The notes under the pieces: model-generated
The model's database searches: none
What the model saw: only the letters and a program-made list of their open reading frames with translations
What the model was told of the DNA's origin: nothing
Shown: positions 1-12,786 of the stretch, piece by piece
Layout of the letters: every line of letters begins with the position of its first letter
Numbering within the stretch: the first letter of the stretch is position 1
Source: Nymphaea colorata
Lineage: Eukaryota > Streptophyta > Magnoliopsida > Nymphaeales > Nymphaeaceae
Direction: 5' to 3'
Assembly: GCF_008831285.2 (NCBI RefSeq)
Contig: NC_045143.1
Coordinates: 11,543,503-11,607,502 of the forward strand
DNA length: 64,000 nt
Position numbers and translations under genes: made by a program

Positions 1-652
1 TCATCAAATAGCATGGGTAGTAGAATGCCTCAAACTGACATGGCCTAATCTCTACTTTGTGGTGAATAAAGTATGTCAATACATGAAAAACACACACCGA
101 CGTAAATTGGAGTGCCAATGAGTGTATTCTATGATATGTCAAAGGTGCTACTACCTACAATACTCATGTCACCTTCATCATCTCTTGAACTCTTAGCTTA
201 TGCGACATAGATTAGCCCAGCAATCTTGATGGCTGTTAGCCCGTTTTTCCAATGGCAGTTTCACTGGTTTCCTATTGTACTCATAAACATTTTATAGTTG
301 CACAGTCTAACATTGAGGCTTATACCAAGTTCTTGCAAATACAATTGCTGAAAATATTTCTTTTATTCTATATCATTAGCTTTTGCACAGATTTTCTCTA
401 TGGTTCTTTGTTGTGGTGATCTCAAAGGTTCTACTTCATCAATAAATCCAATTTTTCATCAACAAGAGAAGCACATCAAAGTTGATGTGCATTTTATTTA
501 AGACCACATTGCCAAGGGCTACAAGGGCCACATTCCAGATCAAGATAAGCTTGATGATGTTATGACTGAAGCACTCTCCTTAGATTGGTTCCTGACCTTG
601 AGACAAGCTCAATATGCATTCCCTCAAGTTGAGCTTAAGGGGAAATATGAGT
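1..652 (+). pseudogene. Ty1/copia pol 3' end remnant (RT C-terminus and RNase H)
   Basis: Decayed end of a copia polyprotein entering from the left edge. The frame starting at base 2 reads like the segment after the RT domain, including VVNKVCQYM, the usual 'NKVCQ(Y/F)M' block before RNase H. Around 410-560 another frame gives CGDLKGSTSSINPIFHQQ then EKHIKVDVHFI, matching the family's 'CDN..A....NP.FH.R.KHIE.D.HF' end of RNase H. Next comes DDVMTEALSLDWFLTLR, the counterpart of the 'D.FTK.L....F..LR' tail. Several stops and frameshifts separate the blocks, so it cannot encode a protein. A purine run near 637-648 followed by TGTAAG at about 653 may be a polypurine tract and LTR start. Family assignment is from known copia motifs; the LTR start is inference. 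Confidence 0.72.
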
Positions 653-2067
653 GTAAGATATGATACCAACATTGGAATCCACAATGACCTAAACCACAAC
701 AGAAAAACAATATATGAGTAAACCTATAAGGGTCAAATAAGATGATTTACACATCCAAATCAGTAAGGAAAAATAAGAGATGTTACCAAGATTGTTTTTA
801 AAGTCAAGGGATTGGTTAATCTCTTCTAAATGTAAAGGGGTATAAAAGGAAAGGCCAACCCGATATATGGTGCAATCTGATGAAATATGAAAATGCCTCA
901 TCAGAAATGAATTAGAATTCAAAAACTTTCTTGAATTGCAATATGGGATATGAAAATACAAGTCTGAATTTTTTTGCTATAAAATGAAACCATAAAAAGA
1001 ATCTCGGTCATTCTTTGACCATAATTTAGTGGATAAATGAAGGCTGCATAAGTAATAGAATATTGGCAACATGCACAACCATTTATGTTAGTTCCATTGA
1101 GGAAAGCATAAATACAGATGATATTTTACCAGTTTCAGATCGTATTAAGATCTTTGGTGCATTCTTAGTGTCACAAAAAATGTATGAGTACTAATGATTG
1201 AATGAGATTTTATCTTCTTTATTGACACTCACTTATCAATTTTGCGTGTTCCACATGTATTATTAGTATTGTCCTTCTTTAAATTGGATGATTTTGCACA
1301 CTTATTTTGTATTATTAATACCTTGTGGATATATGAACAATATACATTACTCAATAAAACAACGATTGCAAAATCATATTACTCAAAAGCACATTGATTG
1401 AAAGATTCATTTTTCATTAATCAATAATTTTTTATAACAGCTTTGTCTCTATTTTGCAAATAGGCTGCTTACTATGATTTTAGGTATTTCAATAGCATTT
1501 ACAATATCTTAGTTCAAAATAGCTAGGATCCACTTATAAAACTTATAGACATTCATTTCCTCATGTACTTTTATTGTCTCCATGTTCATGCCCCACAATA
1601 TTTGCTATTCAAGTAACTGTTATAAAAAAAAAAATGGTTACGATAATAGGCACTAATAAAAAGCTGAACTTTGTTAGACACCTTGGGAGATGACACATTG
1701 TTGTAGAAGCAAGTTTCCAATTGCGTACAGATAAAAGGTTTGCTAAGCATCCGTGCCACGTATAGCATCCCATTTTATCTTAATATGCCCAATGTTCTCA
1801 ATAGATATTTTTGAGAAGTAGTAGCATCATTAGTATGCAAAGTTTGATACTACAAGCACATATTGTATCGGGCATTTAATATGGCAAAAAAGGAAATGAC
1901 ACTAGGACTCTAGTATGAGCAACATGCATTGATATGATGGCAAAAAAGACAATAGAACTACACCATTACCATAATTCATAGCTGCATTTGGTGCTAAGAA
2001 CAGTGATAATGCATGAAATACATTGTAGTCTAATTGTTATTTACATGCATTCATCTGTGATTGAGTC
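653..2067. other. AT-rich intergenic stretch, possibly beginning with a copia LTR
   Basis: Starts just after the copia remnant at a TGTAAG that could open its 3' LTR, but no second LTR copy is in the window to confirm it. Only short chance reading frames are present, with no splice-joined gene visible. Confidence 0.4.
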
Positions 2068-2535
2068 TTTACATGTGTCCATTTATGTTGTTGCAAGCAT
2101 TAAAGAGCCCAATTGCAATTTCCATAAATAAATGGAGTTAAAACTCGGGTTTTAGAAATTAAAGTAGACATTTTAGTTGTCTAGGACTAAAATTGTCCAT
2201 AACTTCTTATCTTGAGAGTGGACTTGAACATGAAGAGAGATCTACCCCTTGATCCATGATGCAATAAAGTATGAAATAGTCCAAAAGCTCCTCTAGAGTG
2301 CTTACATGTCTACATTTATGTTGCTGCAAGCATTCAGGAGCTCCATTGCAATTTTCACAAATAAATGGGGTTAAAACTAGGGTTTTAGATATTAAAGTAG
2401 GCATGTTAGTTGTCAAGGAGTAAAATTGTCCATAACTTCTCATCTTAAGAGTGGATCAAAATCTAACGAGAGACCTAAACCTTAATCCATGATGTGGTAA
2501 ATTATGTAATACCCAAAAAGTTCCTTCAAAGTAGT
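2068..2535. repeat. two-copy direct tandem repeat, about 233 bp unit
   Basis: Unit one begins with TTTACATGTGTCCATTTATG near 2068 and unit two with CTTACATGTCTACATTTATG near 2301. The two run in parallel through matching landmarks: TTGCAAGCATTAAAGAG versus CTGCAAGCATTCAGGAG, and AAAATTGTCCATAACTTCT in both. Divergence looks roughly 15-20 percent by eye, so it is an old local duplication. No coding capacity. Confidence 0.85.
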
Positions 2536-3738
2536 GCTGGCCTTATTTCTAGAATTAGTTTGCAATTAGAAATGTTAGTGGTTAAATAGTTTGTTTGAGA
2601 ATTTAACCAAAATCAGCCATGGTTGAGTATAAAAGCCAAATTAAGAGAACATCTTCCTCCTTCCCCCTATACATATGTGAAAATGATCCCCTTATTTCCC
2701 CTCTTTCTACCTCAACTCCCCAATTTGAAGAATTATTCCTCCCTCTAAAAAAGCTATCATTGGATTACCACTATGTGGCCATTCTTCCAAATTTTCAAAT
2801 TCCTCTCCTTTGTCTATTATCTTGAAATCCAGCATATGTGTGGGTTGAATCAAAATCATGCGGTTGATTCATGGCTGCAATCACAAATTAATTGGGGAGC
2901 ATTGTTGTTCTTCATAAAACCCAATCTGACAGTAACAATTAGGGGCATATAGGAATTACATGTAGGTTGACTTCCAACATTTGAAAGCTCTTTTTTTTCA
3001 TATTGGTTACTTTTATATTTTCATTATATTGCATTAAAATATGAACTATAGATTGTTTAAGCATAAAATTTAAAAGCTTTTGAAAGAAGGGGTCCCGACA
3101 ATTTGGAACTTTTGGTATATTGCAATCTGCCTTATGCATGTGGTGCAATTTTTATGTTAAAAGCAAATTGAAATGATAGTTTCAATACAAATAGTGGAAA
3201 CTACATACTAATAGAAACACTCTTTGATTGTAATTTAGTGGATCAATGAAGATTTCATTGGTGATTGAATGTTAGTAAAATGCACAAGCATCAAAGAATC
3301 CAATTTTCTGTGCTCAGTTGTTGATATAGAGGACTGCAAAGATGTTGATGATATTATTACAGCATCATAGATTTTTAAATCTGTGATGGTTTCTTAGCAC
3401 AATTAAAAAATATATAAGCATTAACGATTGAAACAACATTGAACTTATTTTCTTCGTCAACGTTCACTAATATATGAAAATATAACAACAATAAAATCAA
3501 CAAGAACATAAATCAAAACAATAATAGAACAAGGTTTGGCTAATTGCAACCTGCATACAAGATGATATTTCTCCTCTTTTAGAGTGAAGTTCATCATCAT
3601 GAGAGAGAGAGAGAGCTATTTATGGTATTTGTTAAGGTGGTGATAGCCCGATGACACATGATTTGTGAGGATCAAGAAAGAAAGGGAGAGCTATTTATTA
3701 TATTTGTTAAGGTGGGGCTTGCCTCAAGATTGAAACTG
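2536..3738. other. AT-rich intergenic stretch
   Basis: No gene, RNA or element termini recognised. A short GA run lies at 3601-3614. Reading frames here are short and resemble no known family. Confidence 0.5.
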
Positions 3739-3945
3739 GTTACATGCACACCCATGTGCACAAAAAATTCTGCACAGGGTTGTGTAATGACCAAACAACC
3801 TTGAAAAGTTAAAAAAAGGACTTTTTAGGACAAACAGCAGTTACTAAAAAGTTAAAAAGTATAAAATATATTTCTTTACAAAAAATTGCTAAAATGTCTC
3901 AACCCCAAGTCTATTTGTTCCGTGCAGACCCTTGTGCACACAACT
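3739..3945. repeat. dispersed AT-rich short element, family R1 copy 1
   Basis: Flanked by GTGCACA words (CATGTGCACA near the left, TTGTGCACACAACTCA at the right). The interior 'aaagttaaaaaaaggactttttagga' style core and the right end are shared with 5900-6087 and 44716-44930. Looks like a MITE, but no target duplication was established. Confidence 0.5.
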
Positions 3946-4520
3946 CAATCTCCCCGATGACACACAATTGTGACAATCACAACACCATCATTTTCATTGA
4001 CAGATCAATATATTGCATTAGCACATCATTGCATTTTTTATATTTATGTGAATTTTTATAAATCAGTTGTCAAATAGCAAACCACTTGCAAGTCTCCAGC
4101 ACAATACCAGCATGTAGCTGGTAAGAAGTAAGTACCAAAAACGGGTGATTGCAAGTAACAAGCCTAATTAGCGGGTTGTTAGCTAAATGATGTAAACTCC
4201 AATCATGTTCAACAACAAAGATGAAGCACAAAAGTTTTGAAATTCATTGTTCATACTTATGTGCATTATGTTTGTACTTTTTTGTTTTTTTGAATGCAAA
4301 AGATGCACAATTGGACCATGCTAGCACTTTGCTTCACTACATTAAGCAAATAAGCAAACTAATGTTTGCTTTTCTTGAATTGAACCTACTTTCCTCTTGC
4401 CATCGACATTATACCTTCCCTCCATCAGCCATATATAAATTTTCACCTCCTTCCATTGACATCATCCATTCCTGCCACGTACAATGCATAGATGAACCAA
4501 ATAATTTGCAAATACAAGGG

Positions 4521-4610
4521 TAGGGCTGCAGACAGGTTAGCTCGAGTGAAACTTGACTAAGAAAACCTCGAGCTTGAGCTCAAACTAGCTTGGCTTATTG
4601 TGCAGCCCTA
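4521..4610. mobile_element. 90-bp mini-element with perfect 10-bp terminal inverted repeats (family R2)
   Basis: Starts TAGGGCTGCA and ends with its exact reverse complement TGCAGCCCTA. The interior carries CTCGAGCTTGAGCTC words. Other members start at 8890 and 61931. The type resembles hAT-like plant MITEs (inference); no clear 8-bp target duplication is visible. Confidence 0.68.
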
Positions 4611-4927
4611 TACGATTAGGATGCAAGAGACAATCACTTTCCTTTGCAAAACCACAACAATAGACTAGCATAAGGTGATATAGGCACTAGCAAAATGCCC
4701 ATATACTTCTATCTAGAGTGCCTTCTTTAACTGGGCATGAATTTTGTTAAGCTTTAGGTCTCTTGATAACTTCTTTATTTTATCTTGTTGTCAATCCTTC
4801 AAATTTAAATTAATGAAATGTTAGATACAATGTTGTCACTTTCTGCCATCGACAAAGCACTTGTCTCGCCCTCCGCCATACATGAATGTGCGGTTTGACA
4901 ACAAGCTTGTTCATTTCCATTGGCCAA

Positions 4928-5094
4928 TAGCAGAGCCAGAAACTTTTGGCTATTAAGGGGCTTTGGTGTTTTAATTTTAATCTTAATGCGGCACTTGTAT
5001 ATAAATAAGTAAAAATTGATAAGTTACCAACATATAAATAATGCAATTTCTGTCGGCTGGCATGAGCACTAGCCCACATGTGGCTCCACCACTG
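4928..5094. mobile_element. GCGGAGCC-type short element (family R3), copy 1
   Basis: About 167 bp. Opens with AGCAGAGCCAGAAACTTTT and closes with ATGTGGCTCCACCACTG, so the ends are imperfect inverted repeats around AGTGGnGGAGCCA. The same terminal word and similar length recur at four other places in the window. Confidence 0.6.
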
Positions 5095-5691
5095 TCATTA
5101 GCCACAAGAAAGAACAACATCGTTAGCTTGAGCATGGTGTAACGGGGAATGGCATTAGACGGGTATGCACTCTTGCTTCTCTGTAACAAATGCTTCACAA
5201 ATCAGTGCATGTTTTCTATAGGGTTTTCTGTGGTAGAAAACGCAATCCGTAGTTAGGCATTATAGAAGAAAGGAAGGCTAGTTAGGAGTCCCATGCATGC
5301 ACGACGGATGTGCGGTCATATGTTCAACTACAAACTAAGTTGAGCAACCATCGATCAATGACTTTGGAAACTTCACATACATGAAGTTTGTAAGTATTTA
5401 TTAATAACTAATAGAGCTTCTATAAACTGATACATTTGTATCCCCTATGTTCAGCAGTGGCTCTAAACAAAGCCCATCCAGTCACAGGTAATTAAGCAAA
5501 CGAGGTCATTGGTCTCGCATTCTTAAGTGTACTTTGAACTTCTTCTGTAATTTGATTTTGCGTATTAACCAAACTGTTGCTTATCTTAAACCATAAAGAT
5601 AATGTTGCCAACTCCATAGGAGAATAAGCTTGTTGGGTGATTTACATGGTCGACTTTGCTAACAAAATCATTAACCTCTATCCAGCGGCGG

Positions 5692-5863
5692 ACCTACATG
5701 GGGACTAGTGTGGGCTACTGCCCACGCCATTCCATTATGAATTTCATTTGAAGACTTAAAATTAAAACATGATAACTCAAAAATTGCATGGCAGTGCCCA
5801 CACCAGACATAAGCGGGTGACTCAAATGCCCCTCAGCCAGAAAATCCTGGCTCTGCTACTGCC
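5692..5863. mobile_element. GCGGAGCC-type short element (family R3), copy 2
   Basis: About 172 bp. Starts AGCGGCGGACCTACATGG and ends GGCTCTGCTACTGCC. It has an internal stretch like copy 1 ('aattttaa..'-rich with GCCCACnCC words). The termini are degenerate inverted repeats. Confidence 0.55.
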
Positions 5864-5899
5864 TTTATCTTCAAGCAGGTTATGTGCTAGTATGGTTAA

Positions 5900-6087
5900 T
5901 GACAAAAACACACCTTGTTAATAATAAAGAGAACCTTTTGTAGGGGCAAAAAAGAAAACTGGAAAGTTAAAAGACTAAAAAAGACATCTTTTTAAATAAT
6001 TTCTAAGATATCTCAGGTCCCTATGTTTTGTTTTGGTGTATATGTATTGCATGCACCGAGCAGCACACCCAACTCACTCTTATATGA
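5900..6087. repeat. dispersed AT-rich short element, family R1 copy 2
   Basis: Shares the block around AAGACATCTTTTTAAATAAT and the right end CCAACTCACTCTTATATGAC with the copy at 44716-44930 (there AACATTTCTTTTTAAATAAT and CAACTCACTCTCTTATAAC). Left boundary is approximate. Confidence 0.55.
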
Positions 6088-6360
6088 CGTGTTGTCCAAC
6101 ACCAAAGACCTTTTCAATTGCAAGAGTAGCAATAGGTTACTATTTCAGTTTACTTTTGTCCCCAAAGAATTGGTGGCAACTCTTGATGAATTTACGTACT
6201 CCAAGGAAAGCAAATTCCCATGAACAACTCTGACTGTAAACTTTTCACCATCAGGTACATGAATTCCATTTTGCTAGAACCCACGAACTTCACCCAAAGC
6301 AACATGCAAGAAGATGATTGACCACTTCAACAAATTAAGGCATGAAAATAGAATGATTAC

Positions 6361-6518
6361 AGTGGCGAAGCCATGCCCCCCTACACTCCTTCACAAATTT
6401 TAGAAAAACAAAAACATGTAATTTTACAAATTAATGTTTATTTAGCTTATATAAAAATTTAATTTTATTTACTATTAAAATTTTGAAACTTTGACTCTCC
6501 TGACTCGCCCTTGTCATG
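6361..6518. mobile_element. GCGGAGCC-type short element (family R3), copy 3
   Basis: Starts AGTGGCGAAGCCATGCCCCC and ends near CTTGTCATGGCTAT, about 158 bp, with an AT-rich interior. Immediately followed by a TA/GA microsatellite. Confidence 0.52.
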
Positions 6519-6520
6519 GC

Positions 6521-6573
<53 letters not shown>
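6521..6573. repeat. compound (TA)n(GA)n microsatellite
   Basis: TA dinucleotides from 6521 to 6544 continue directly into GA dinucleotides to about 6573. Confidence 0.97.
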
Positions 6574-6574
<1 letters not shown>

Positions 6575-7700
6575 ACGATACTTACCAAAACCTAGGAATC
6601 ACCAATTGAATGACATAAATTGAATGTGTGGGCGATATTTTACATGACCATGAATTCGAACTTGAAAAGCCAGTGTGTAATATTTTAAGATCGTTTGAGC
6701 AATTAATTGGGATATTTATATGAAAAGTTGCCCCCATTATACTGACATTGAGTTGTCAAATATATATAAAGACAAAAATGAGCCCTTCATCTTACAGGGG
6801 TTAACATCTAACAGACCATAAGAAAAATTGATTAGGGTAGTTGAAGACTTGAAGTAGGTTAAGATAGCTTACTATATGAAAGGAAAGGCGTAATTGCTTC
6901 ACGTCAAAGGAAGCCTGGGTTAGATTGCTGTTACCATAATTTATAATAATGAACTGTTGATGTCTTGGTCGGCACGCAAGCTGTTCCTGCCAGGTAAGTT
7001 TCAGAAAATATTATTTATCTAAGAAAGACAACCGTCATATTGTGGTAGTATGGTCCATGTCATAAGTTTTTCTTAAATGAACCGTAAATAATATCTATCA
7101 GAAATAGTTTTTTAAAACTTCAATATAAGGGCAGGTGAGGGCCTAAAAAACATTTTACCAATTTGGTTTTTATAGTTGATACCTCATGAACCGTAAACAA
7201 TAACATCGATGCTAAAATTGAAGGGTGTACCATATTTAATCCAAGTTCGATGCTTAAATTAAAGGGTCTACCATATTAAATTCAAGTTCTAGAACAGCTC
7301 AGGACCATAAAAGCAAAGGATAAGAGGGCTTTGAGTATTCTTTAAACAGTGGGTTGTTACTTGTTAATCTCTTGCTCACCAGTGAAGTAGACATTATCAG
7401 CAATAGACAAGCAATTTCACAATTATTGAGCTGGTAGTGACATTAGTGCCCAATTGTTATAATTAATTGAGTTTAATAATAACGAAATACGTGTAACGAG
7501 TAATATTCAACAACCGTCGATTATGTATTCTCTGGTTTTTAATAAACTAGATAGCAAAGAATGAATGTTCTTATTAGTACAGTTCTTTTCTAAAATATTG
7601 CATTTGAAAATGAAATTTGCATATTAGAATATCGATAAGTATTCGTCCAACAAAAATTCAATTTCACAAAAATATTTGTGGCAGCGGAGAAACTCATAAT
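6574..7700. other. AT-rich intergenic stretch with one short duplication
   Basis: No gene seen. A 41-bp tandem pair lies at 7208-7290, opening GATGCTAAAATTGAAGGG and then GATGCTTAAATTAAAGGG. Confidence 0.55.
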
Positions 7701-8270
7701 CACTAACAGTATTAAAAAAAGCATGGATTCACAGATGAGTGAAAAAAGCATATCGGTAAAAGTGCATTTTTTTAACAATGTTCAGGATGTGGTGTTGGTG
7801 AAAATCGTGTTTCACCGACTTATGGATGCCAACGTCGATGCAAATCACTTTCACTGATGGGAAACTGTCGATGAAATTCACCTTTTACTAACAGCTGTAA
7901 GATGGCGTTGATAAAAATTATCCTTGCGCTGACACATATTTGGTGAAAGTATTACAGTTGACGTTCAGGACACTGTCGGTAAAAATTTTTAGTGGCATCC
8001 AATAATATGTCGATAAAAATATTTATGGACGTTTTATACGGTAAAAGTATTAAGTATTAGTACCAACATCTAGGATGTTGGAAATTGCGTTATTTACCTA
8101 TGCGCAGGACGCGTCGGTAAAGACTTGGTAGCAACACATGCATTTTAATAGTTTCTACCGACATTTTCTTTACTGACAACCACTGGTAGACATCTGTAAA
8201 ACTTTTTGCCGATGCGTCTGCATGTTTCATCGACGCTTTATGGCAGTCGGGTGAATTTTTTTTGTTAGTG
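7701..8270. mobile_element. CACTA-like mini-element, about 570 bp
   Basis: The left edge reads CACTAACAGTATTAAAAAAA; the right edge, as reverse complement, is CACTAACAAAAAAAATTCAC. Between them are many copies of a short word of the form TCGGTAAAA or TCGATGAAA and its complement (near 7850, 7978, 8011, 8113), the usual subterminal array of plant CACTA (En/Spm) elements. No transposase is encoded, so it would be non-autonomous. The 3-bp flanks (AAT and CAA) do not match, so the left border is tentative. Related ends lie at 23205 and 61809. Confidence 0.6.
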
Positions 8271-8565
8271 CAAGAACCCAAGCTCAAAACATGTTGAATG
8301 TGGACAAATTTTTTTCATCAACGGGGTCCACTAATTATTAAAGAGTGAACCTCTTAATACCATAAACAAACCATGAAAAGGGACCCACCACTTTTACTAG
8401 ATATAATTCGAACTCATTAACTAATACAAATTCAAGAAATTCAGATTATATATATTAACATCGTCGACGTATTTTTCCTCGTCGGTTTGCTCTTGGCCTA
8501 TTTTCTTCTCAATTCTAAATGGCAAGAACTAAAGCGTGTGTAACCTTCTGTCTTTGTAATGGCGG

Positions 8566-8850
8566 AAAAAAAAGCTTAATAATGTCAAAGTTCTTCGCAA
8601 GGAAAACGAAAGTTTTCTGTCCTGCTGTGGACGCTAGACAGTTCACTAAATCTAAAGGTTGTCGTAAACAAAAAAAATTATACTGAATTAGTTAAGAAAA
8701 ATAACGTGCAAAAAAAGCTTAATAATATCAAACTTCTTTGCAAGGAAAACGAAAGTTTTCTGGCTTGCTGTGGACATTAGACAGTTCACTAAATTTAAAG
8801 GTTGTCGTAAACAAAAATTATGCTGAATTAGTTAAGAAAAACAACTGACA
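8566..8850. repeat. two-copy tandem repeat, 143-bp unit
   Basis: AAGCTTAATAAT occurs at 8572 and 8715, and each copy continues through GCAAGGAAAACGAAAGTTTT, AGACAGTTCACTAAAT and GGTTGTCGTAAACAAAAA in the same order. The copies are clearly more than 85 percent alike by eye. Confidence 0.9.
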
Positions 8851-8889
8851 CTGCAATTGCGATCAAAGTAATAACTTGTCAACCAGCTG

Positions 8890-9359
8890 TAGGGCTGGAC
8901 AGGAGCCGAGTCGAGCTTCAGTTCACCTCAAACTTGAATCAAGCACCATAAAACATGCTCAATTTTCACTCGACGATACAGCATCAAGCTCGAGCTCCAC
9001 TCAATTAATTTCTGTTAATTTGTCTCGTTTTCACTCTTTAACACATTTAACTGGTTTCTTTTATCTAATTCAACAATGAACCACCATTTAACATAAAATT
9101 TAAAGAAAGAATACACATATTCTGCATCCAAATATCTTCTTAAGAAAAACTTAACAACAAAAAATTTTTCATTCATGACACATTTATGTAGATGAGCCGA
9201 GCTGAGTTTAAACAAGTCGAGTTCTTACAACTTGAACTCAATTCCTTTAATATTTCAAGCATAAATTTAAACTGGAGGTCGACTCATTTATAAACAAGTC
9301 AAGTTTTTAGGAGCAAGTTCGAGGCAAACTCAAATTGGTTCGACTTGTTGTGCAACCCA
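8890..9359. mobile_element. TAGGGCTG-ended element (family R2), about 470 bp
   Basis: Starts TAGGGCTGGACAGGAGCCGA and ends near GACTTGTTGTGCAACCCA, an imperfect inverted complement. It is full of GAGCTCGAG / CGAGCTT-type words, like the 90-bp copy at 4521. No protein encoded. Confidence 0.58.
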
Positions 9360-12300
9360 ACCCGGCTTGCATGGGTTTTCCAGTTTCACACAGAACTTGT
9401 ATGGCATCCACAAGCACACAAATACATGCACATTTCCACGTTGTTCATTTCCTTTTTGTCTCTACTTATTCACGCTTTCTTCTCTAGCTGGAGTGAATTC
9501 TGATGCAATCTTGTTGGCATTTCAGAAGAATGGCAAGGGGAACCAGAAGTAGAGATGGGCCTGCTCGTCATATTAATGGTCAACGTCAATGGCAGGAGAC
9601 AGAGTTTGTGAATGAACTTGAGTATGGGATGAATGAAGCCTCTTGCCCAGGCGAAGACTTATTCATCTCAACCAGCACAGTCACAAAAAATACATCTTTT
9701 CAGAAAAAAAAATCCATATAAAATGCTAGAAATAAGCCAGCTGTTTAAAATTTTTAGAAAACACTGTTAAAAAGACCCAAAAAAAAATCAAAAGTAGAGT
9801 TCAGTCAAAAGACCAAACACAAATTTGTATGAAACTGAAACCATAAATCAATTCAAGTTGCATGCAGTTAGAGTGTAAAAAATCAAATGGGAGAATAGCA
9901 ACTATACCATAGTGGGAAACTCATTGAAATTACATAGAAGAAGAAAGAAAGTAGCATTGTGCTATTTACGTGAAATTAAAATGAACAAAATCTAGGAAAG
10001 CTTGTCCCTCCAGCAATTGGAAATTTAAAAATATAGAGAACCAAGAGGAGGAAACTATGGTTGTAAGCAGACAAGTGCCATCAAAACATAACGAAACAAG
10101 TTGTAATCCACATGAAATGGTCCTCTATAGAGAGACAGAAACAAAGTCCTTGAAGGATGATGACAGTTAAAAACTTGGAGTCGGGGAATTAATACACTTT
10201 TCAATGAAAGAGCATCAACATCTATGAGGACTGCAAAGCAAGCAATCAGTTGGAGAAGGAGAACTGAGAAGATCAAACAATCTATGGAGGCAAAGGAGAA
10301 AAGGAGGTCTTTATAGAGAGGAAACTAGACAACAATGCTGCTGATACAAGAGGCATACATCAAGAGATAGGATGCATTCAAGAAGAAGATGGATATCGGC
10401 CAGAGAATTACCAAGAGAATGCGTCTACTGACATAGATTGTCGAGGAGGAGGAGGAGGGGGAGGAGGAGGAGGAGGAGGAGGAGATCTATGTAATGATTA
10501 AAGGTGGAAGGATCAAGGAATAAATAATTATGATGATGGTAGAGGAGAGTATTAGCAATCATGAGGATAACAAAGGAGGAGGTCAGCAGATGAGTGGTTA
10601 GTTATGTCATCGTGGTAGGAGAGAAGAGAGGGAAGAAACAAGGAAACATGTGCATACTAAAGTCCACGAAGAATTCCTTTGTGAAGAGTGCGGGAGTCAA
10701 GTTTGGTTCAAAGTGGGAATGGTGCAGTAACTATCTTGAGCCACAAACCATCTACCCTAGCTCAAGCCTACTTTTTTGGGGATGTAATTATTTTGACCTG
10801 TATGATCGTTTTAGTATGTCATTCATGATATTCATGAAAATAAACATGAAGCCCATCCTCTGGCAAGTGTGCTGCATTTTTTGTTCTTTCCATGTGTTGT
10901 CAATGCATGGAGTTGAAAACCATTAGATTGGCAGATTGATCAATTGTTCTTTATTTCAATTTAGTTGGTTTAATTTGATACTTTACTAAATTAAAATTAG
11001 CTGCCAAAAAATGTATTTTGGAGTGAAGAAAATCCAAAATTTGAGTAAAAAATAAAATGAATTTTGGACTGACATTATTTGTTATTAATGATCATCCTCC
11101 CTTTACCATAACATGTATGATTTTTGCATAGCTTTATCTTTTCGTTTTAGACCTTTTATTTTGAGCTATTTTCTTTTATTCCTTCAATTAGCTCCATGTT
11201 AACTTTTAGGCTTTTGTGACCCATATAACAAGCTTTGGGTCAATGGTTACCAGGGTAGAGGACTTAAGTTCTTGTAACAAACTATGAGCCAGTGCTTCTT
11301 AACCATTTTGATTAGGGTACCAAGTGTAGAATACCCTTTGACTTAATTAATCTAACCGAATAGGCTACACATGAGAACTAGACAATGTTTTCTTTCTTTC
11401 AATATCTCTTTTATAGGAGTGCAAGCACTTTAGCATATACCCAAACTCAACCACTGCTAAGGCTGCTTTTTTGTAGGCATGCAAACACTTCAATTCTTAT
11501 CTATGTCTGCCTCGTACCATTTGAGTAACAACTGGAAGAATGGAAACAGCAGGACGTGTTTTCTTTCTAATATATTTCTAGGTACAAACACTTCAGTCTG
11601 TGTTTGAAAGAAAAGATGGGGATGACAGCTCCAGGTCCTCTCCCAATTAGACTTTGAAATAAGTATGAGAAGCAATGAAATCAACGGTTCATATTTATCT
11701 TTTGCATGCATGTCATGATTTGGTGACTTTGGAGCCCAAATATGGACTAAAGAGATTCTGGATTTTAGAGTCCAAATTAGAATCTAGATTGAACATTTGG
11801 ATTGAAAACAGATATTAAATCGTAGATTTGGATATAGGACATGGATTCAGATAAGATTTGATCTGAAATTGGTCTAAGAAGAAGAGGATGTCTCCTTCTG
11901 GGTCCAGCGAGTGGGCTTCGGTTAGCGTCTAGTTGACTAAGCCTAGCTCAAGTCAAACTGGATCAGGTTTTAAAAGTAGAGTTCAATTGACCAACTTTGG
12001 CTAGCCAAATTAGGTTCAGTAGATCGGGTATGGCTCAATTTGATGAGCTAGTTTTTGTGGTGATGCTCTAAATCAGGTAAGTTTCACAAAAGAAACTACA
12101 CAACATTTACTCGTAAATTTTGGTAGGTTTAAATGAACTGAGATCGGTGGGCTCCACTAAAGCTAATTTAGGCAGGACTTTGAAATTAAGGTTTGTGAGC
12201 GAGCAATACATGGATTACTTTTGGAAAATTTGAGGTTGGGGTGCTATATTAGGCAGGACTTGCCTAATATAACGATTATTGGAACTTGGCCATCAAATTT

Positions 12301-12786
12301 GGTACCCCAGATCTTAACTTGGTTTAGAAATAATTCAAAAACTCCTTCCAATGTTCTTAGAAAGTCAGCTCTTCAAACAACACTAGATGGAGACTGGAAA
12401 GAAGTAGGAAAACAAGGGTCCAAATGGGAAAAAGGACAAATTCAACATGTTATGGGTGAAGTTTTGGTAATTTGCCATGAAAAGGCCCAAATAAGTGACT
12501 CCTTGACAGTAATCAATCTAGAAATCAGAAAATTCAGGTCAAATTCTAGCTCAATTGAGCTCTAGAGAGAATGTAGAGAGAAATGATTAGGTGGTATAAA
12601 TGGATAAAGTCAGTAAATTTGTAAAACTGCAGCTATAGTTCACAATATTTCAAATGTGAGTTGGGAGAAATTAGATCCATGCATGAAAAAGATATTTCTA
12701 GCTTAATAGGAGCTGATATGTCAGAAATGACTTGAGCCTACACATCCAAATAGAGTGACTGACACCAAGGAAGTGACCTCCTAACA
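9360..12786. other. intergenic stretch
   Basis: Holds a few reading frames of 60-114 codons (for example 10594-10926 and 12221-12565) that match nothing I recognise, have no convincing splice partners and look like chance frames. 11700-11900 is rich in 'ggattTnGAt' words like those at 13.7-14.1 kb. Confidence 0.45.
10443..10484. repeat. (GGA)n trinucleotide repeat
   Basis: A nearly pure GAG/GGA tract of about 42 bases, with one GGGG interruption. Confidence 0.95.

Noticed and set aside
12221-12565. 114-codon plus-strand frame
   Set aside because: No family resemblance and no splice partners in AT-rich repeat-like DNA.
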